A stretch of 64,000 nt of DNA from Siderastrea siderea (GCA_964030785.1 OZ034968.1:32486186-32550185), one strand, 5' to 3'. Positions 1 to 13,209 are shown, numbered from the stretch's first letter. The notes: a model not told the origin generated them from the sequence alone. Numbers and translations are program-made.

Positions 1-44
1 TTGCCGTTTCAAAAGGAAATTATTGCCTTATTGAAGGGGGTCCA

Positions 45-57
45 AATCCGCGAGAGG

Positions 58-91
<34 letters not shown>

Positions 92-118
92 TCCAAATCC
101 GCGGGGGGGTACGAATCC
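45..118. repeat. Inverted GGTCCAAATCCGC repeats
   Basis: The motif GGGGTCCAAATCCGC occurs at about 46 and 89, with its inverse (GCGGATTTGGACC) at about 73. The same motif forms part of the arms of the long palindrome at 58,411-58,561, so this is probably a fragment of the same foldback family. Confidence 0.6.
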
Positions 119-1639
119 GCTGTGACACTGGTACAATCACGGGCCGGCCACACCTCAAAAATTCGATGTTAAGTGTACGTACTTGGCTATGTTCTGAACA
201 TGTCCTCATAATCTCAACTTCAACGTTCTTTTAAATAAAAAAAAGTTCTTATAAAAAGAGTGTGGGCCCCTTACCCGGACCCCAAAATTATAACCGGAAA
301 TAAAGCACCTGAATAAGCTTTGAAGTAAAAGAAATTAAGGTAGCAGGCAAAGAGAAGAGAGGAGAAGGGTTGGCCGATAGTTCCTGCACTCGGGAGGCTT
401 TTCAGGCTGACCGAAATGATGGCCAAATGTCCAACACAAAATGAACCCCGATCGCAAAATGATGACCCCTAAATTTGAATCGACCCCAAAAGGAACAGAA
501 GTAAATGTTGGAATGGTCTTCTAATCTGGTTATAAGAGGATCGTGGAATGGCTATATATAATAACGAAAAAGTGAAGAAATTTTGAGTTTAAACACAATT
601 TTCCTGTAATTTGCTTGTTAAACTAATCAAATTCTAAATATTAACTATCTTAAGTTCTCTTGTCAATGTTCTGATTAGCTAATAAAAAAACACAATTTTT
701 AGTGCACATTTCATTACAGATTTGCTCTTCTTTTTTATGTTTCATAGCACACAGGCTAGAAGCCATTTAACAATCAAAACTGTCCGCAAGTCAGCTTCAA
801 CTCATTGCGACCCCAAATACGGAGAAATGAGCAGGTGACGAAAAGCGAAGCTTCCAGGGCATCTGCAAAACTCTGAGGACAATCTGCAGCCAAAAACATT
901 TTCCTCCGATGTACCAGATATATCAGCAAGCCACAAAGGGGTTATTCATTTTATTACCCTGCGATTAATTTCTATAACACGCACGCTTTTGTAAAAAGGA
1001 GGAAACAAACAGTGATGTTTACGGAATAATTGCAGTTAAACAGATGCAAGTAGATTAGTTTACTCGACTTTATTACACCGTGATTAGAATTAAAAGTGAA
1101 GACCTAAAAAGTTACTTGCTTCTTTCGTTGTGCTATCGTCGGTAAAATCGGACGACAGATGTCAAATCGGATGGGGTACGGTCTAACACCAGCCGACCAA
1201 TTTTGTACTATGTTATCTGTTTCGTCCAATCAGAGCGCGTAAAAATTAACAGCTATAATAACTCTATGGGTGCATACACGGAGACAAGTACTGAATTTCT
1301 GTTCGAGTGTTTAGTCACACGTCTGACATGCAAATAAGCGAACAAGTCCAGAAATTTCTCATCTATAAACAGCCATGCATTTTCTGTTTATTAAAAAAAC
1401 GACACAAATAAAGAGCTTCGAAAATCAAGCAAAGATCTATCTTCACACTTAAAGAGGTACGTTTTTTATCTTCGTTGTAAAAATTCATATAATTCAATGA
1501 TCTATGAGATTAACAACGTATTTGTAACTTAAGTTATGCGTGCATTGTATGTACTGTGGCTCAAACATTCTTTTTCGTAGATGAAGCTACTAGCTTCCAG
1601 ATGAAAGCTTAACTAAGTACTTTCTTGATTCACAGTTTT

Positions 1640-1702
<63 letters not shown>

Positions 1703-1723
1703 TTATTACTATTATTATTATTG
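1640..1723. repeat. (ATC)n/(ATT)n microsatellite
   Basis: About 20 uninterrupted CAT/ATC triplets are followed by an imperfect TAT/ATT run. It is not inside any gene I support. Confidence 0.95.
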
Positions 1724-2264
1724 TCATTATTTTGTCTTGCTCCAAGTTTTTCACTTGTCGCGTTTGACGCCAAGTCATCGGATTTGTTTAACGCTTGATA
1801 ATCCCAACTTCTTTCAATTCACTTTTCAAAATTAGACTCGATAGCTGTCGGACCATTTTCTCGTAAGTACTACACTGAGCAACAATGGAAACCCGGCCAC
1901 CCAAATATCACAGCCATGCGCTGTATTTTGGCTCAGAGAAATGCTCATTCAGTCTCTTTCTCATGTAACAACATTTCATTTAAATCGTTCCACGTCATCC
2001 TCTTGACCTTTTGAGCTCCAACAGTGGCAAACATCTAATTTATCCTTACAAAACCGCTACTTGGTACAGGTCACGAGAATAAAGGAAATGATCACCAGAG
2101 ACAAAATGTTTAACGATTGAACAAATTCTCCCAACTAGTACCATGAGAAATATAAGGAGAACAGTCAGGAGAACATGCATGTTAATACTGCCTGAGATTT
2201 GTGGCCGGTTGTTGGCTGCATTAACAGGATTCCACTGTGCTTTCATAAGGGCAAAGAGAAATAT

Positions 2265-2434
2265 AGTCTCATACGCAGCCGTTCTTAGGGTCGTCGCGCA
2301 ACGCTCCTCCCCATTATGGAATCACTTCTCCTTATTGGTCAATTTGAGGGAAAGGAATGTAGCGCTCGCGTGAGCAGCCATTAGTGGGGAGGAGCGTTGC
2401 GTGACGACCCTAAGAACGGCTGCGTAGGAGACTA
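2265..2434. mobile_element. MITE with about 45-bp terminal inverted repeats
   Basis: The left end reads AGTCTCATACGCAGCCG and the right end is its near inverse (GGCTGCGTAGGAGACT). Inside are matching arms TTCTTAGGGTCGTC / GACGACCCTAAGAA and AACGCTCCTCCCC / GGGGAGGAGCGTT. There is no coding capacity. A deleted relative lies at 7,437-7,497. Confidence 0.85.
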
Positions 2435-2964
2435 AGAGACATCAGAGTATCGCTGGTAGCTGCCCTCGAATCAGAGACCACTGACTTCCTTAATACTGAT
2501 TGAACGCCTCCGTCAAAAGGGTTCTACATTTCCATTCGTAACCGTCTGACATGGTTGATATAATAAACACAGCCACCTGGGTGAATGATGTTGGATGGTG
2601 CAACCTGCGGTCAGGCCGAATTTTAGAAGCCCTCTTATATTGTCTTGCGTGGGTCGATAAAGCCTGATCGCAGGTCAAGGACTGTGTTGCGTGACGTGAA
2701 ATGGTAATGGACAAAGTCTGATTGCCATAAGCTTTCGATCCAACATCATTCAACAATGTTGAATTCCCTTGCCTGGCAGGTGCAGCAATGTTGAACAGAT
2801 GCACGTACAGGCGACATAACATAATTCAGTACCATTCAACATAATTCAACGGGGTGGCCAAACGCGTTCAACACGTTTTTCTAAGCGGTATCGATCGATG
2901 TTGAATCAAGATGAATAACGTTAAATCCTTTTGCCCAAGGCATAGGTCCATAGGATTTCTCTCA

Positions 2965-5900
2965 TTAGTATTCATATGTTGCATTGAGTCTCTGCCAAAG
3001 GTAATCATAAGCCGTTATTGGGGGGTACTTCTCAGATCCATCAAGGCACTTTATTAGCGTGTCGTCATCTGGGTGGACGAAAAACGCCAGGGAACGTCTA
3101 GGAACACTTCTGTGACACTCGTCGGTTGGAATGGAGACGCGATGGCGCTGAAGATGTAAGGAAATAGAGCATTGGTGCACATTGATTCAACTTAAGCTTC
3201 GTAACCCAAACACTTTCTGGATTTTCTGAACATCTATCAGAACAATACGCAATGTGTAGAATGGGCGCGGAAGGGGGGGGGGGGGGTAGAAGTTAATTAT
3301 GGGCAAGTCGCTTGTTAGAGGGTGGTAAAGGGGGGGCCTGGATCACGTTTCACGAAAAATAAATGGCCATTTCACTTTTCACGGGAAATAAAATGGCCAT
3401 TTCACGATAAAAAAATTCCTTACTTTTTGATAAATAACATCCAAAGTACAGGTTTTTTTGTTGTCCTCACCGACCGTCCATTCAAGGTAATTTGTTTTAA
3501 AGCTAAACTAGTGAGCAGCACTGTGCGAACTTAAATTGTAAAACAAGCTCGTTTTTTGTAAGGCATGACTAAGGTGTAGCATATGTGTGACATATTTGAT
3601 CAACTTCATATGCGTGACATATTTATTTTGGAGGGTCACAGATTGTGTACTAAATCTGTGCCCCCACCCCACATCGTTTTTTTCAAATTGTTTTAAGACA
3701 GTTGTCGGAATGTTCTCATGAAGGAGCAGTCTATGGTGTTTCCGACACCCTTCTGTTCTGCCAGACACTGTTTTCCACCAAACTCCGAAACGTCTTTCTT
3801 GAATGTTTACAGGTTTTTTTTTGCGCTTTGCACGACAACAGGAATCTAGACTTTTCTTTCTGCACCAAGGCTTCTTGTCATCATGTACTTTATATCAACT
3901 AAACAAAACTATGATATGAGGTAAAACCTTGTGACCATCCAGATACGCTTCCACAATGATCACCAAGAAAACCAAGATAAACGGTGGAATGAGTAGAGCG
4001 ACCTGGTGTCCAGAATGACGATCAGTCACAATCTTGCACTGGTCGCGCAGTTTACCATACGTAGTCTTGTTTTTTAAAAACGCTTACTATAGAATTTTTT
4101 GCAAGAAAAAGAGAATCATGGTTTATAGGCGCCTTTCAGGATAAAAATAAACAGACATTTCGCAATTCTCATGAAAGAAAAAAAGGTCATTTACGGTTCG
4201 CGGCTCTGTAACCAAATCACGTTTCATGAGGAAAAAATTTGCCATTTCACAATTCACGGGAAATAAAAAGGGCCTTTCACGGGTCACGAAAAAACCCTTT
4301 ACCGCCCTCTTGTTACGACTCAGGACATAGCAAGAGCGAACTCTCCTCTAAAACATTTTGAGTGCGAACGAGGGGTTTGGCGGGTTGACCGAGTCAAACC
4401 CGAGACCGAGACAAGTCCCAGTCCTAGTCAAATGACCGACTCAATAGAGAATTAATCTGTACTAGATGAAATCCCCTCAAAAGCAGGGCAAAAAAACTTT
4501 TTATCGACCATACTTCTATACTATTCAGCTCGACCACCACTCAACTCCAAAGACAAAGAACGTATAGTTTTCTTCAAGATAGACGGGCTGGAAGCTTTTG
4601 CAGTAATTTAGAACAAGACCTAACTTTTCTTCTTTGTCTTCAAAACTCCGGGAAGAACAACCTAACGAGTGAGTGACCCAAAGCGTGAGCAGCGAACCCA
4701 TGAACTATAACACTGGGAATTTAAAATACAACTAATTTTTCAATTCTACATTCCTACCGCTTTTTGTGCTATCGCGAAGCCTCCAGCGCAGGCGACCTTT
4801 TCGTCACCGGCCCAAAAAATGTCTGCGCAGAAAGTTAGCCAATAAATAGCCCCAGTCTTGTGTTAACAACCATTACAATCTTCTCAACGACTCACTATTA
4901 TTAAGACAGTAATACAATCCAAAAGTGAATGAAATCTTACTGTTGATTTTAGCTGGTCAGCTGTCCATCTCTGCATGAGGTCCGCCACATTGACAACAAT
5001 TGCCCCAGGGAGGGGAGGGGCGGGTATGTATTCAGTACATCCGAGTGGTAAGACCTGCAGAAGGAATCGGACGATTTGTCTTGCATGCCTCTTTTACAGT
5101 CATGCACGTAGGCCCTTTTACTTGTTATCAAGCCAAACCATAAAATCCAAGTTGTGAGTACATCAAGTGATACAAAATAGAATGAAAAATAGTTCGAGTA
5201 ACGTGGGGTTGGTGTTGAATTTAAAGTTTTTCCCCTGGTTATAAGGTTAAGGGACGGTAACTTAACTGGCAACACGTTTTGTTAAAACAAAACTGCGGCC
5301 TAAAACACGATTAAACTAGTCAACTTGAACGTTTAAGGGAGCGTTTTCTTGGTCTTGGAATGAGAATAGGCAAATGGGAATGAATAGAATTGTTGCCGAA
5401 TATGAAAAAAGAAAAAGAGGACTGTTCCAAAAATGGGCGAAAAACTCACCGCGGGGTTTGTTCTCAGGCTCGGTGGGTGAATTTAAACTTGTCGTGAATG
5501 CGCTGTTGTTCTACTCAACCACTTTGTTATTGCCAAGTGATTGACAACTTTTTCGTTCTGCTCATTCTGTGCATGAGTTCATGGAATGGTATAAACTACC
5601 ATTCTAGCGATTCCAGAATGAGAATAGGTAATAAAAAGATGTGGCAAAAGCCATTGCAAGTATTCTCATTCCAGAATGGTTCCCCCCAAAAATGCGCCTT
5701 GGTGTCGTTTATCATAAACCCTTTAAAGAAAGTCTACCAAAAAACAGATTCAAAAAATTCAAGTTACTTGGGTTGGCCTGCTTACATGTACAAATAGGTT
5801 TAAGTGTCTCACAGTCAATTTTTTTTTGTTTGTGTGCGTCTTGAATATTTTAAATGGTTTATATATATATTTGTTTCATGTTTTAAGAAATCGGTGTCTA

Positions 5901-8900
5901 ATTATGGCGTAAGGTAAAATAAAAGGATACCTCCAGTCCAGGCATATCATCTTGAAAAAGCAGCGTGATTGAGCCGTAGTCAGTGTGCTCTCCACAGCGA
6001 ATCTGCCCTGGTTTAATAACACTGTCTTGGGAAATGCTAGGGTAGTTCAACAACCGTAATGTTGTACAATTCTTTGTGCCCTCCATGGCCTTGTGAGTGC
6101 TGGTGAAAACTTCAGGATCCTTAAGATCAATAAAGGAGGCATGGTCTAATAATGTGATTTGGCACGTGAACTTATGATAAAAGCCAGCCGTTTGTGTTAT
6201 CCTGACCCCATTCTGGGTCATTTTCTTTTTAACTACAGACTGAAATAGGTTAAGCCGGGAGGGGTACTCCCTTATATAAGCTAGATAGGTATGTGCAGCC
6301 CCAAAGGGTATGGTTTTGGAGACGTTATGGTCTGAAAAAGGATATAAATTTTGACCAGTTTGGTCTGAAATAGGGTATGGTTTGTGCATTTTGGTCTGAA
6401 ATTGGGTGTGGTTTTTTAGAAGGAGCTACTTTTTGTTATTATCATCCCCTGAGAAGTGCATTTTGAAATAGGGTGGAGATTTCAAGGACTGTGCCATACA
6501 CCCACAGCAAGATCATCAGGGCACAGGGTGATGGGAGTAAAATTACTGGTACGCCTATCACCTCTGTAGCTGAGGAGGGGGGAGCATTGGGAACCTGAAG
6601 GAAAAGGGAGAAGGATGTTTACTGGAGGTGGAAATGAGAGGTTTGGAAGCAAGATTTCCAGGGTGTAAACTAGTGGAAGGAATAGAAAATTTCTTGACAA
6701 CAATGCATGCAATTTTGCAAAGGGCAGAGAGGCGGCATTCTACAAACACTGGGAGTAATGCTGTGAGTTTTGTGATCCTGTCAAGCAGCATTAACCTCTC
6801 TTTTCCTTTGTCCACCAATCTGCAGATATTAAGCAGGGACTAGACATGAAAATATTAACTACCTTGAGTTGTAGTCCAAGTGCCATTACGTGCAGAATTC
6901 TTAAAGACAAGTCACCACAAAGCTTAAAGAATGATGCCATCTCACTTTGAAAACTTGGTACTTTATCATCTGGCCAGACCTTTGGTTCAAAAAGGGGGAA
7001 ATATGTTGTTGTTTAACTACATAACATTAATCCTTACTGAAGGTTCAGATGCTAATTTTATAATAAGATCAGTGTATTTAGAGAGTTACCAAACTGAAAT
7101 CTTGATGGCCCTGATCTGGTTGACATAGATTGTTTTTAGATTTGACTAACTGCACAGTATGTATATATGTAACAATTTTTCGAAGTCTAATCTCATGAGT
7201 AACTGTGAGAAGACGATCGCTAGTTTTTTTTTTTTAAATTTGCCACTTTCTAGTCCCCCCAATAGAACCTAATCGCAAATTTTAATCCATTGCACGACAA
7301 CCTTTCATATTTATGAAAGTTCGTCCTTTTTGTTACTATGACCTGGCAGTGATCACCTACCAGTGGGCTTAGGGGTTTTTCATGAGTGGTGTTGAACTGG
7401 GACTGAAAGGGTTTTCAAAACAGCAGGTAGTTCAGTAGTCTCCTCCTTTCTTTTTAGGGTCGTCATGACCCTAAAAACGGCTGTGAAGGAGACTAGTAGT
7501 TCAGTGGGTTTATCAAACTGACTCAAGAAACATGCAGAAGGAAACAGGACTATCGACGCAGAAGACGATGTGCTTGCTCCTTTTTAAGCAAGCTTATGAA
7601 TTATCTTAGGATTTTACAAAGCAATGTAGCTTTGAAGCAATGTACAATGTATTTTTTTATTTTTTTAAAGCATCGTAAAGCTTAGCACTTAAACGGATAA
7701 GCGCTATATAAATAATATTGTATTGTATTGTATTGCATTGTATTGCATTGCATTGCATTGCCTTGCATTGCATTGCATTGTATTGTATTGTATTGTATTG
7801 TATTGCATTGTATTGTATTGTATTGTATAAGACACAAGATAATCCAGCTAACAATAAGGCGATAATTCTATTGAAGTGTCAAATGAATATACTGCAGCCC
7901 TGTTTGCTTGAAACAACTTTAATTTAGAAATCAAACTCGATGTTTCCCATAGCTCCTGGTTTAAGTTTATGAGCTAGCAGAGAAAATTGGTGTTTAGGCA
8001 TTAGATGTATCGGCCCATAAGATGTGGATTTCACAGTATCCCTCATGATTCTCCCAGGGGAAAAAATGGGTGCCACCAAAGTGGTGGGCCATGAGAAATG
8101 AAAATAAGGTAAGGGAATAGGGGAATGGTTACAGTTCAGTACAAGAACCATTAGATACTTAGTAAAGTGTAAAGGTTAAGTCACACACGAGCCAAGGAGG
8201 CCCACATGGCCTGAGCTTAACCCAGTTTCTGTAGCATGAAGTAACTGAGGGTATTACTAATCTCCACCTGGATGGGATGCTAGTCCATTGCAGGGTTACC
8301 CTCAGCAGTATGTTGCCGGTACCCATTTATACACCTGGGTGGAGAAAGACAATGTGGAGTAAAGTTTATAATGTCTAAGGAAACAACAGGATGGCAGGGA
8401 CTGCATGGGCCTCAAACCACCGACCTTCAGGTCTGAAGTCCAATCCACTAACCACTACACTACCGCGCCCCCAATTAGTTAATACTTAGTGATGCTCCAA
8501 AATTCTGGGAGACAAATGATGGGCTTGTAAATCTACTACATGTGCATTATAATAAAAAAAAAATGTTTTACCCTTGAAGCTCAAAACTAAACGATGATTA
8601 ATTGTCATGAACAATGATTATAAAGCTCACCCGCTGGTCATTATGTGGTTCTGTGATGTTAAAGGCTTCCTTATGATCAGCTGGTCTGTCTGCACTCACT
8701 CTACCAAAAAATGTTGAAAAAGAATCCACCTCAATATATGGACTAATACTTTTCTTCTTTGTCATTTATTTTCCTTAAAAAACAAAAGCCTTGTGATTTG
8801 GCTTTCCTTTGATTCCCATAGATATGATAAGAAGGATGAATAAACCCACAATAACCTGAACAACCAAGTGGCAAGTCAGAGATTTCTCACATAACAGAAC

Positions 8901-11900
8901 CCAGCACTCTCCCTGTCTAAAATTTCAAGCCATAAAATTTACTTCAGTTTTGCTTGGTACCTCTATACAGTCAACTCCCATGGTATACAGCCAGCGATGC
9001 CTCCAGTATATTCCCTAAGAGTAACTGCATACTGGCAGAAGAGGAGTTCTACACAATTCTTTCAAGATTGCATCCCCCTATTATGAACTCTCGCTAGTAC
9101 ATACACCAAATCTCAGTCTCGAAGGTGTCTGCAATAATAAGAGCTGACTGCATACCATGGAGTTTATCGAGAACTGCAATATCCTTTTTTAAGGAGAGCT
9201 GGCCACAAACTGATTGCAGAAATTTGTCTTTATAGGAGCAACAAAGAAAAGAAGGAAGGAGTCCACCCAAAAAGACAAAGTCGATATTAAAAAAAAATGG
9301 CATTCATAGTTGGTTGTTCAAATTTGCCGCTCGATGTCTGCTATAACAAGAGTTAAACAACAAAATTGTGTCCTTGGGAACAAGCAAAGTGTGCGTAATT
9401 ACGTAATAGCAAGAGTCCATAACAGCAGGAGTTTGTTTAAGTCAAATGCCTGTAACTTTAGCCAGGGATTTAGCTGCTGTCAGTTAAAGCCAACAGGTTT
9501 TTCACTCCATATTCAGACTCAGTTTTTTTGACTTAAGACACTGAAGTTGAAAATTGAAGGAATTGGACAAATGCAACCAAGATTTTTAGTTTATATATTT
9601 TTTCAGAAAAAAGCAATTCAATTTGCAGTAATACACTGGCTTGCTTGATGTTTCTGGAAAAAAAATAAGACAGCTTACTTTTCTCTCTCAAAGGCCACCC
9701 ATCCATGTGCAGTACCACTGGCGGGACGAGCATACTTTTGCTTCACTTGATAATCAAGTTTAAAGAAGTCATCACACAACTTGAAAATGTTGTCAATCTA
9801 CGGTATCGACAACATAACAGAGGTGGACAATTAAAAAATTAAGTTTACCTGTGCAAATGAGGAATAGATTTTAGGTTGTATTGGAGTACGTCTCAAATGG
9901 GAGAGGAGGGGAGGGGAGAGGAGGGGAGGGGAGGCAGGGAGAAGAAACCCTGCAGTAAGGGGGATGGGAAAAAAGAATGTAATTTGTTAGCTAGCAAAAA
10001 GAAACACAAATAGAATAAAACATTTCAACTATTCAACAGTTCTACTGGTTGTGAAATCATGGAGAATACAAATCATGCAGAATACATTACTAACTGGCTG
10101 AGAAATTCCTCAAGAATGTAGCCTCTCTACTGGGAAATAGAAGGAAAAGAACTCACAGGCTTCTGATAGTGAAGAGTATAATAAATTCATACTTGAACAA
10201 ATCGTAAAAACTTCCAGAACAAAGAAACGTATGGTGGTGTGGTAAACTTAAGTTAAGGATGCTGGCACCTAATACAGACTGAGGTTATTTTGCAAAGGTT
10301 ACAACTATGGGGAAAAAGCAGATCTTAGCAAGACCTATTGGAAAAATGTGGGTTACCACACATTTTTCAGAGATGATTTAGCAACCATAATTGAAGGGCC
10401 AGGTGGAAAAAGGGCGTAAGTGACAATTTTGGTCCAAAAATAAAAATTGCTCAAAAATTGCCCAATTTTCGCTCGCGGACTTGACCTGGAGAATGTCCTG
10501 CTGGCATTTTTTTTTGTTGGTTTGTCCTTTGTTTTTTAGAAAAAACGCGCAGAAAAACACCGTCGATGTCTTCTGTTTTCTTTTGAGGAACAGTAGCATG
10601 CGTGGTTAAATGACAATTTTCTTTTTGGATTCTGATAGCCCTTGCAAAGATCTGCTTTTTCCACAGTTATAAACCACACAGAAATACTGTTGTATTGCAG
10701 TGGAATCCCGATTTTTGAAACCTCGATTTTTCGAACATCCCGATTTTCCGAACCATGGCACGTTTTCCTTGGATTTGCTTCAGTCAAACACTATAATTTT
10801 ACCCCCGTTTTTTCGAACCCTCGATTTTTCGAAACTCCCAATATTTCAAAACAATTCTTGCCTCTCATGGAATAAATTTATAGGAAATTTACCTTCGATT
10901 TCTCGAGCCCGCACAAAATTTAAAGTACAGTAAAAACCCACATATAAGAACCTAAAATTTAAGAACCTGTCAGGCTAAAATTTTCATTTTAAACCCCCTT
11001 TCCATAAGAACCTATTTAGCCTAAAATTTTTAATAGGTTCTTATAATTTTTACAAAAATGAAGGCACAGATGAAAATACAGGAAAAAAAATTTTAGTCTA
11101 GGTTTCAGTCAGTAAGATTCAAAGAATGAACTAAAATGAAAACCACATCATGTCTTTGCCAATACTGGATTACACAATGCAATTATTAAGTGGGGGGGGA
11201 CAGGGGGGTTTAAACCTCCCGCTTCCCGTACCCTTTGATCCCGGTTCCCGCCCTGTATTTTTTGGCTCCCGCCCCTTTGCATTTTTTCGATTGCAAAATA
11301 TTGCACAATGTTGCATAATTTTTCCCTTTTTCTCCCGCTTCCCGCCACCTTGGGAATCCCGCTTCCCGCCCCCTCTTCTCCCGCCTCCCGTACACCTCCC
11401 GCCCCCTTTTCTCCCGGTCTCCCGCCCCCCTGTCCCCCCCCACTATTAAGAATACAGATCCATGCCTCTCTCATTTTCAAAGTTGCAGTTTTTGAAGCAC
11501 ATTGAAACTTCCTTGCATCTATGTCATGCATCCATGGTTTTGTGCTAAAATGTATTCCAATGTTCTAAAAATCTGTCATATATTTTGGATTATTTAGTAT
11601 ATTCCATATCACATATTCCCTGTAGTAGTTATCTGTGCTGATCGCTAGTGCCCCTATCAAAGTAAGTAGCCTAAAATCCCACTAGGTACCATTTCTATAA
11701 GAACCTATTTAGGCTAAGTTGGAAAAATCTAGGTTCTTATACGCGGGTTTTTACTGTACTATTCAGTAGCTTTCATTTGAATGGTCACACGTCTCAGACT
11801 TAAAAGGTAAAACCACCAACTATTACACAGTAAACACTACCAAGGAAAGTACTGCTCAGTGACTTTCATTTGAATGGCCACACATTAGGCCTGGTTTTCC

Positions 11901-13209
11901 TGTGGGTGCTGTTTTTATGTGTATACTGTGCTTCTAACTTTTTATTCTTGAGTAAAATTCAAATGAAAGCTAAAAACTTTACAAGAGTGCCACTGTATTT
12001 CCGTTTGCTTTCCCCATTGTCATAAGACAATACCTCATAAATCTAGCATGATTTCTTGCAACCTTTTCGGTTTTTTGAACTCCTGATTCTTCGAACCAAT
12101 TTTCGTTGCCCTAGGAGGTTCGAAAAATCGGGATTCCACTGTAGTACTTGGGTCAGAGCAGAGATGCGCAGAACATATACCCAGTATTAACACATTGACC
12201 CCTGAACCGCCCGTAACCGCCCTTCTTTAACCACGTCCCTTGTACCACTTGTGACGTCATCAGTTTTCACGGTCCTGGACAACTTTGACAACTACTTTGT
12301 GCGGGGAGATAAGATCTTTCAAGCCATACCCAAATGAGCACGATTCAGTCAAACAGACCATAGAAAGACGCAAAAAACCGTGTAACTTTGAGCAGAAAAT
12401 TCCAATGAAAATCTTGTCCCACTACCCACTGGTACTTCCTTTAAAAAAAATTCACGATCCTCGAACATTTTGCAAAATCTTTTCCCACCAAAAGGTAGCC
12501 TAGTAAATGCCCCACAAAAGAAAAAAAAAGGGGGAAAGAAAAGCAAAAGAAGCGGGGAGGGGAGAAAGCAAAAGGTAAAAGATGAAAGGGCAGCGAAACT
12601 TTCTCGAAAAAAAACTATCTCGAAATTTTGCTTTCTGCGCATGCCCGAACTTTGAAAGCTCTAATTTGGCATCAGGAACAAAAGCTAGTCCAGTGCTCGA
12701 CTTGTAAACAACGCTTTGGACAGTTTGGATTCTTTTCGGCTAGACAGCAGCCTAAAAACGCCTTGACTCGCTTCGAAAGGCATTTTTTGGCAAAATGTCC
12801 AGGAGTCAATGGGTTAAACAAAAGGAGCCATCATCCTTAATACAACAATCATTACAACAAACAGTACTTGGGAGGCCAATTACCAACTCATCCCGCTTCT
12901 TCCCCCCCCCACCCCCTCCCGCCCAACCTGCTTTCCCCCGAAAACCCTCCCCAACCATAGAGGTACGTAAGACATACTTCAGAGGCCATGGTAAGGATCA
13001 TCAAAAACTAGTCAATTTAAAATTTATACTGAATAAATCGTTACCTTTTCTTGTGGAATGCCGTGATTCTTGATGTAAACGAACCCCACTGTGCTAAATG
13101 CCTGGTGTATTTTATCTGCCAGTTGTTGCACGCTTTCAGAAGAACCAGCATTACCTACTTTCTCCAGGCTCATTTGGCTAAAATCCACCACTGGTATTGA
13201 CTTTTCCAT
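2965..13209 (-). CDS. Isopenicillin-N-synthase-like Fe(II)/2-oxoglutarate oxygenase, copy A (7 exons)
   Basis: Seven exons read right to left: 13,209-13,045; 9,797-9,679; 8,700-8,631; 6,979-6,863; 6,119-5,931; 5,054-4,941; 3,147-2,965 (stop included). All have GT/AG borders and join in frame to 318 residues, the usual family length. Residues 1-118 resemble the DIOX_N region (VVDFSQM near the start, VGFVYIKNHGIP at 41-52). The catalytic double-stranded beta-helix shows the iron ligands His202 and Asp204 (GEHTDYGS) and His260 (STRHRV), followed by the R-x-S substrate motif Arg275-x-Ser277 (PRRSLAFF). Such cytosolic enzymes use Fe(II) and O2, usually with 2-oxoglutarate, to oxidise small molecules; the substrate here cannot be told. 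A paralogue with identical exon structure lies next door in the same orientation. I see no stops or frameshifts. UTR exons are not resolved. Confidence 0.9.
3309..4318. mobile_element. 1-kb non-autonomous element with long TIRs
   Basis: The left end begins near CTTGTTAGAGGGTGGTAAAG and the right end is its approximate inverse (CTTTACCGCCCTCTTGTTACG). The arms continue inward with CACGGGAAATAAA and similar tracts in opposite orientation. It lies in intron 6 of oxygenase copy A. The corresponding intron of copy B is only 688 bp and lacks it, so it inserted after the duplication. No transposase reading frame was seen. Confidence 0.75.
5340..5702. mobile_element. MITE with GGAATGAGAATA ends (unit A)
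   Basis: The left arm (CTTGGAATGAGAATAGG) is matched by TATTCTCATTCCAGAATGG near the right end. It lies in intron 5 of oxygenase copy A. The orthologous position in unit B (18,897-19,278) holds the same element, so it predates the duplication. Confidence 0.7.
7437..7497. mobile_element. Deleted MITE remnant
   Basis: TAGTCTCCTCCTTTCTTTTT leads into GGGTCGTCATGACCC, then AAAAACGGCTGTGAAGGAGACTA. Only the two terminal arms of the 2,265-2,434 family remain, joined head to tail. Confidence 0.65.
7660..7830. repeat. (ATTGT/ATTGC)n pentanucleotide array at a retroposon-like tail
   Basis: About twenty ATTGT/ATTGC units follow the tract AAGCGCTATATAAATAAT, which looks like the 3' end of a short retroposon. 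The array is inside intron 3 of oxygenase copy A. The matching place in unit B (near 21,945) lacks it. Confidence 0.8.
8170..8474 (-). mobile_element. tRNA-derived SINE (copy in unit A)
   Basis: On the minus strand the element begins at the GGGGGCGCGGTAGTG end and carries an A-box-like TAGTGGTTAGTGGATTGG and a B-box-like GGTTTGAGGCC. A body follows with CCCTGCAATGGACTAGCATC, ending in AGGAGGCCCACATGGCC. Its body is about 80% similar by eye to the plus-strand element at 21,321, which sits at a different place and orientation. The insertions are therefore independent. Confidence 0.75.
10253..10690. mobile_element. MITE of the TTAAGGATG / GCAGATCTTAGCAAGG family
   Basis: It starts TTAAGGATGCTGGCACCTAA. 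It has the paired internal blocks GCAGATCTTAGCAAG and CTTGCAAAGATCTGC facing each other. The right end appears cut off by the element starting at 10,698. Relatives lie at 26,767-27,290 and 29,362-29,753. Confidence 0.65.
10698..12141. mobile_element. Pogo/Tigger-like MITE (CAGTGGAATCCCG ends), interrupted
   Basis: The terminal inverted repeats are CAGTGGAATCCCGATTTTT and its complement ending AATCGGGATTCCACTG. Cytosine-rich CCCGATTTTTCGAA blocks repeat inward. CAGT ends with TA targets are typical of pogo/Tigger elements, which is an inference. A second element is inserted within it at 10,928-11,756. Confidence 0.7.
10928..11756. mobile_element. Nested MITE (CAGTAAAAACCC ends) with TA duplication
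   Basis: The ends are CAGTAAAAACCCACATATAA and TTATACGCGGGTTTTTACTG, each flanked by TA. The interior holds a GAACCTATTTAG inverted block and a pyrimidine-rich CCCGCTTCCCGCC tract (about 11,210-11,440) with no plausible gene. It inserted into the older element at 10,698-12,141. Confidence 0.8.

Larger units (their letters stand above)
1..2964. other. Gene-free repeat-rich stretch
   Basis: I see no supportable gene here. The first 120 bases hold iterated GGTCCAAATCCGC units in both orientations, related to the foldback at 58,411. Then follow AT-rich sequence, a trinucleotide microsatellite and a MITE. From about 590 the sequence resembles 14,540 onward, so most of it is the left part of the first segmental duplication unit. 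Confidence 0.6.

Noticed and set aside
5898..6389. Longer minus-strand protein extending oxygenase exon 5 upstream
   Set aside because: A good acceptor (CTTAAG) at 6,120 restores the reading frame from exon 4; the upstream part is intron repeat sequence with GGTCTGAAATAGGG-type units.
7657..7927. Frames of repeated Asn-Thr-Ile-Gln-Tyr or Cys-Ile-Val-Leu residues
   Set aside because: Produced by the ATTGT/ATTGC pentanucleotide array.
11148..11531. Glycine/arginine-rich or proline-rich frames on both strands
   Set aside because: They are translations of the CCCGCTTCCCGCC simple repeat inside a MITE; no splice context or domain.
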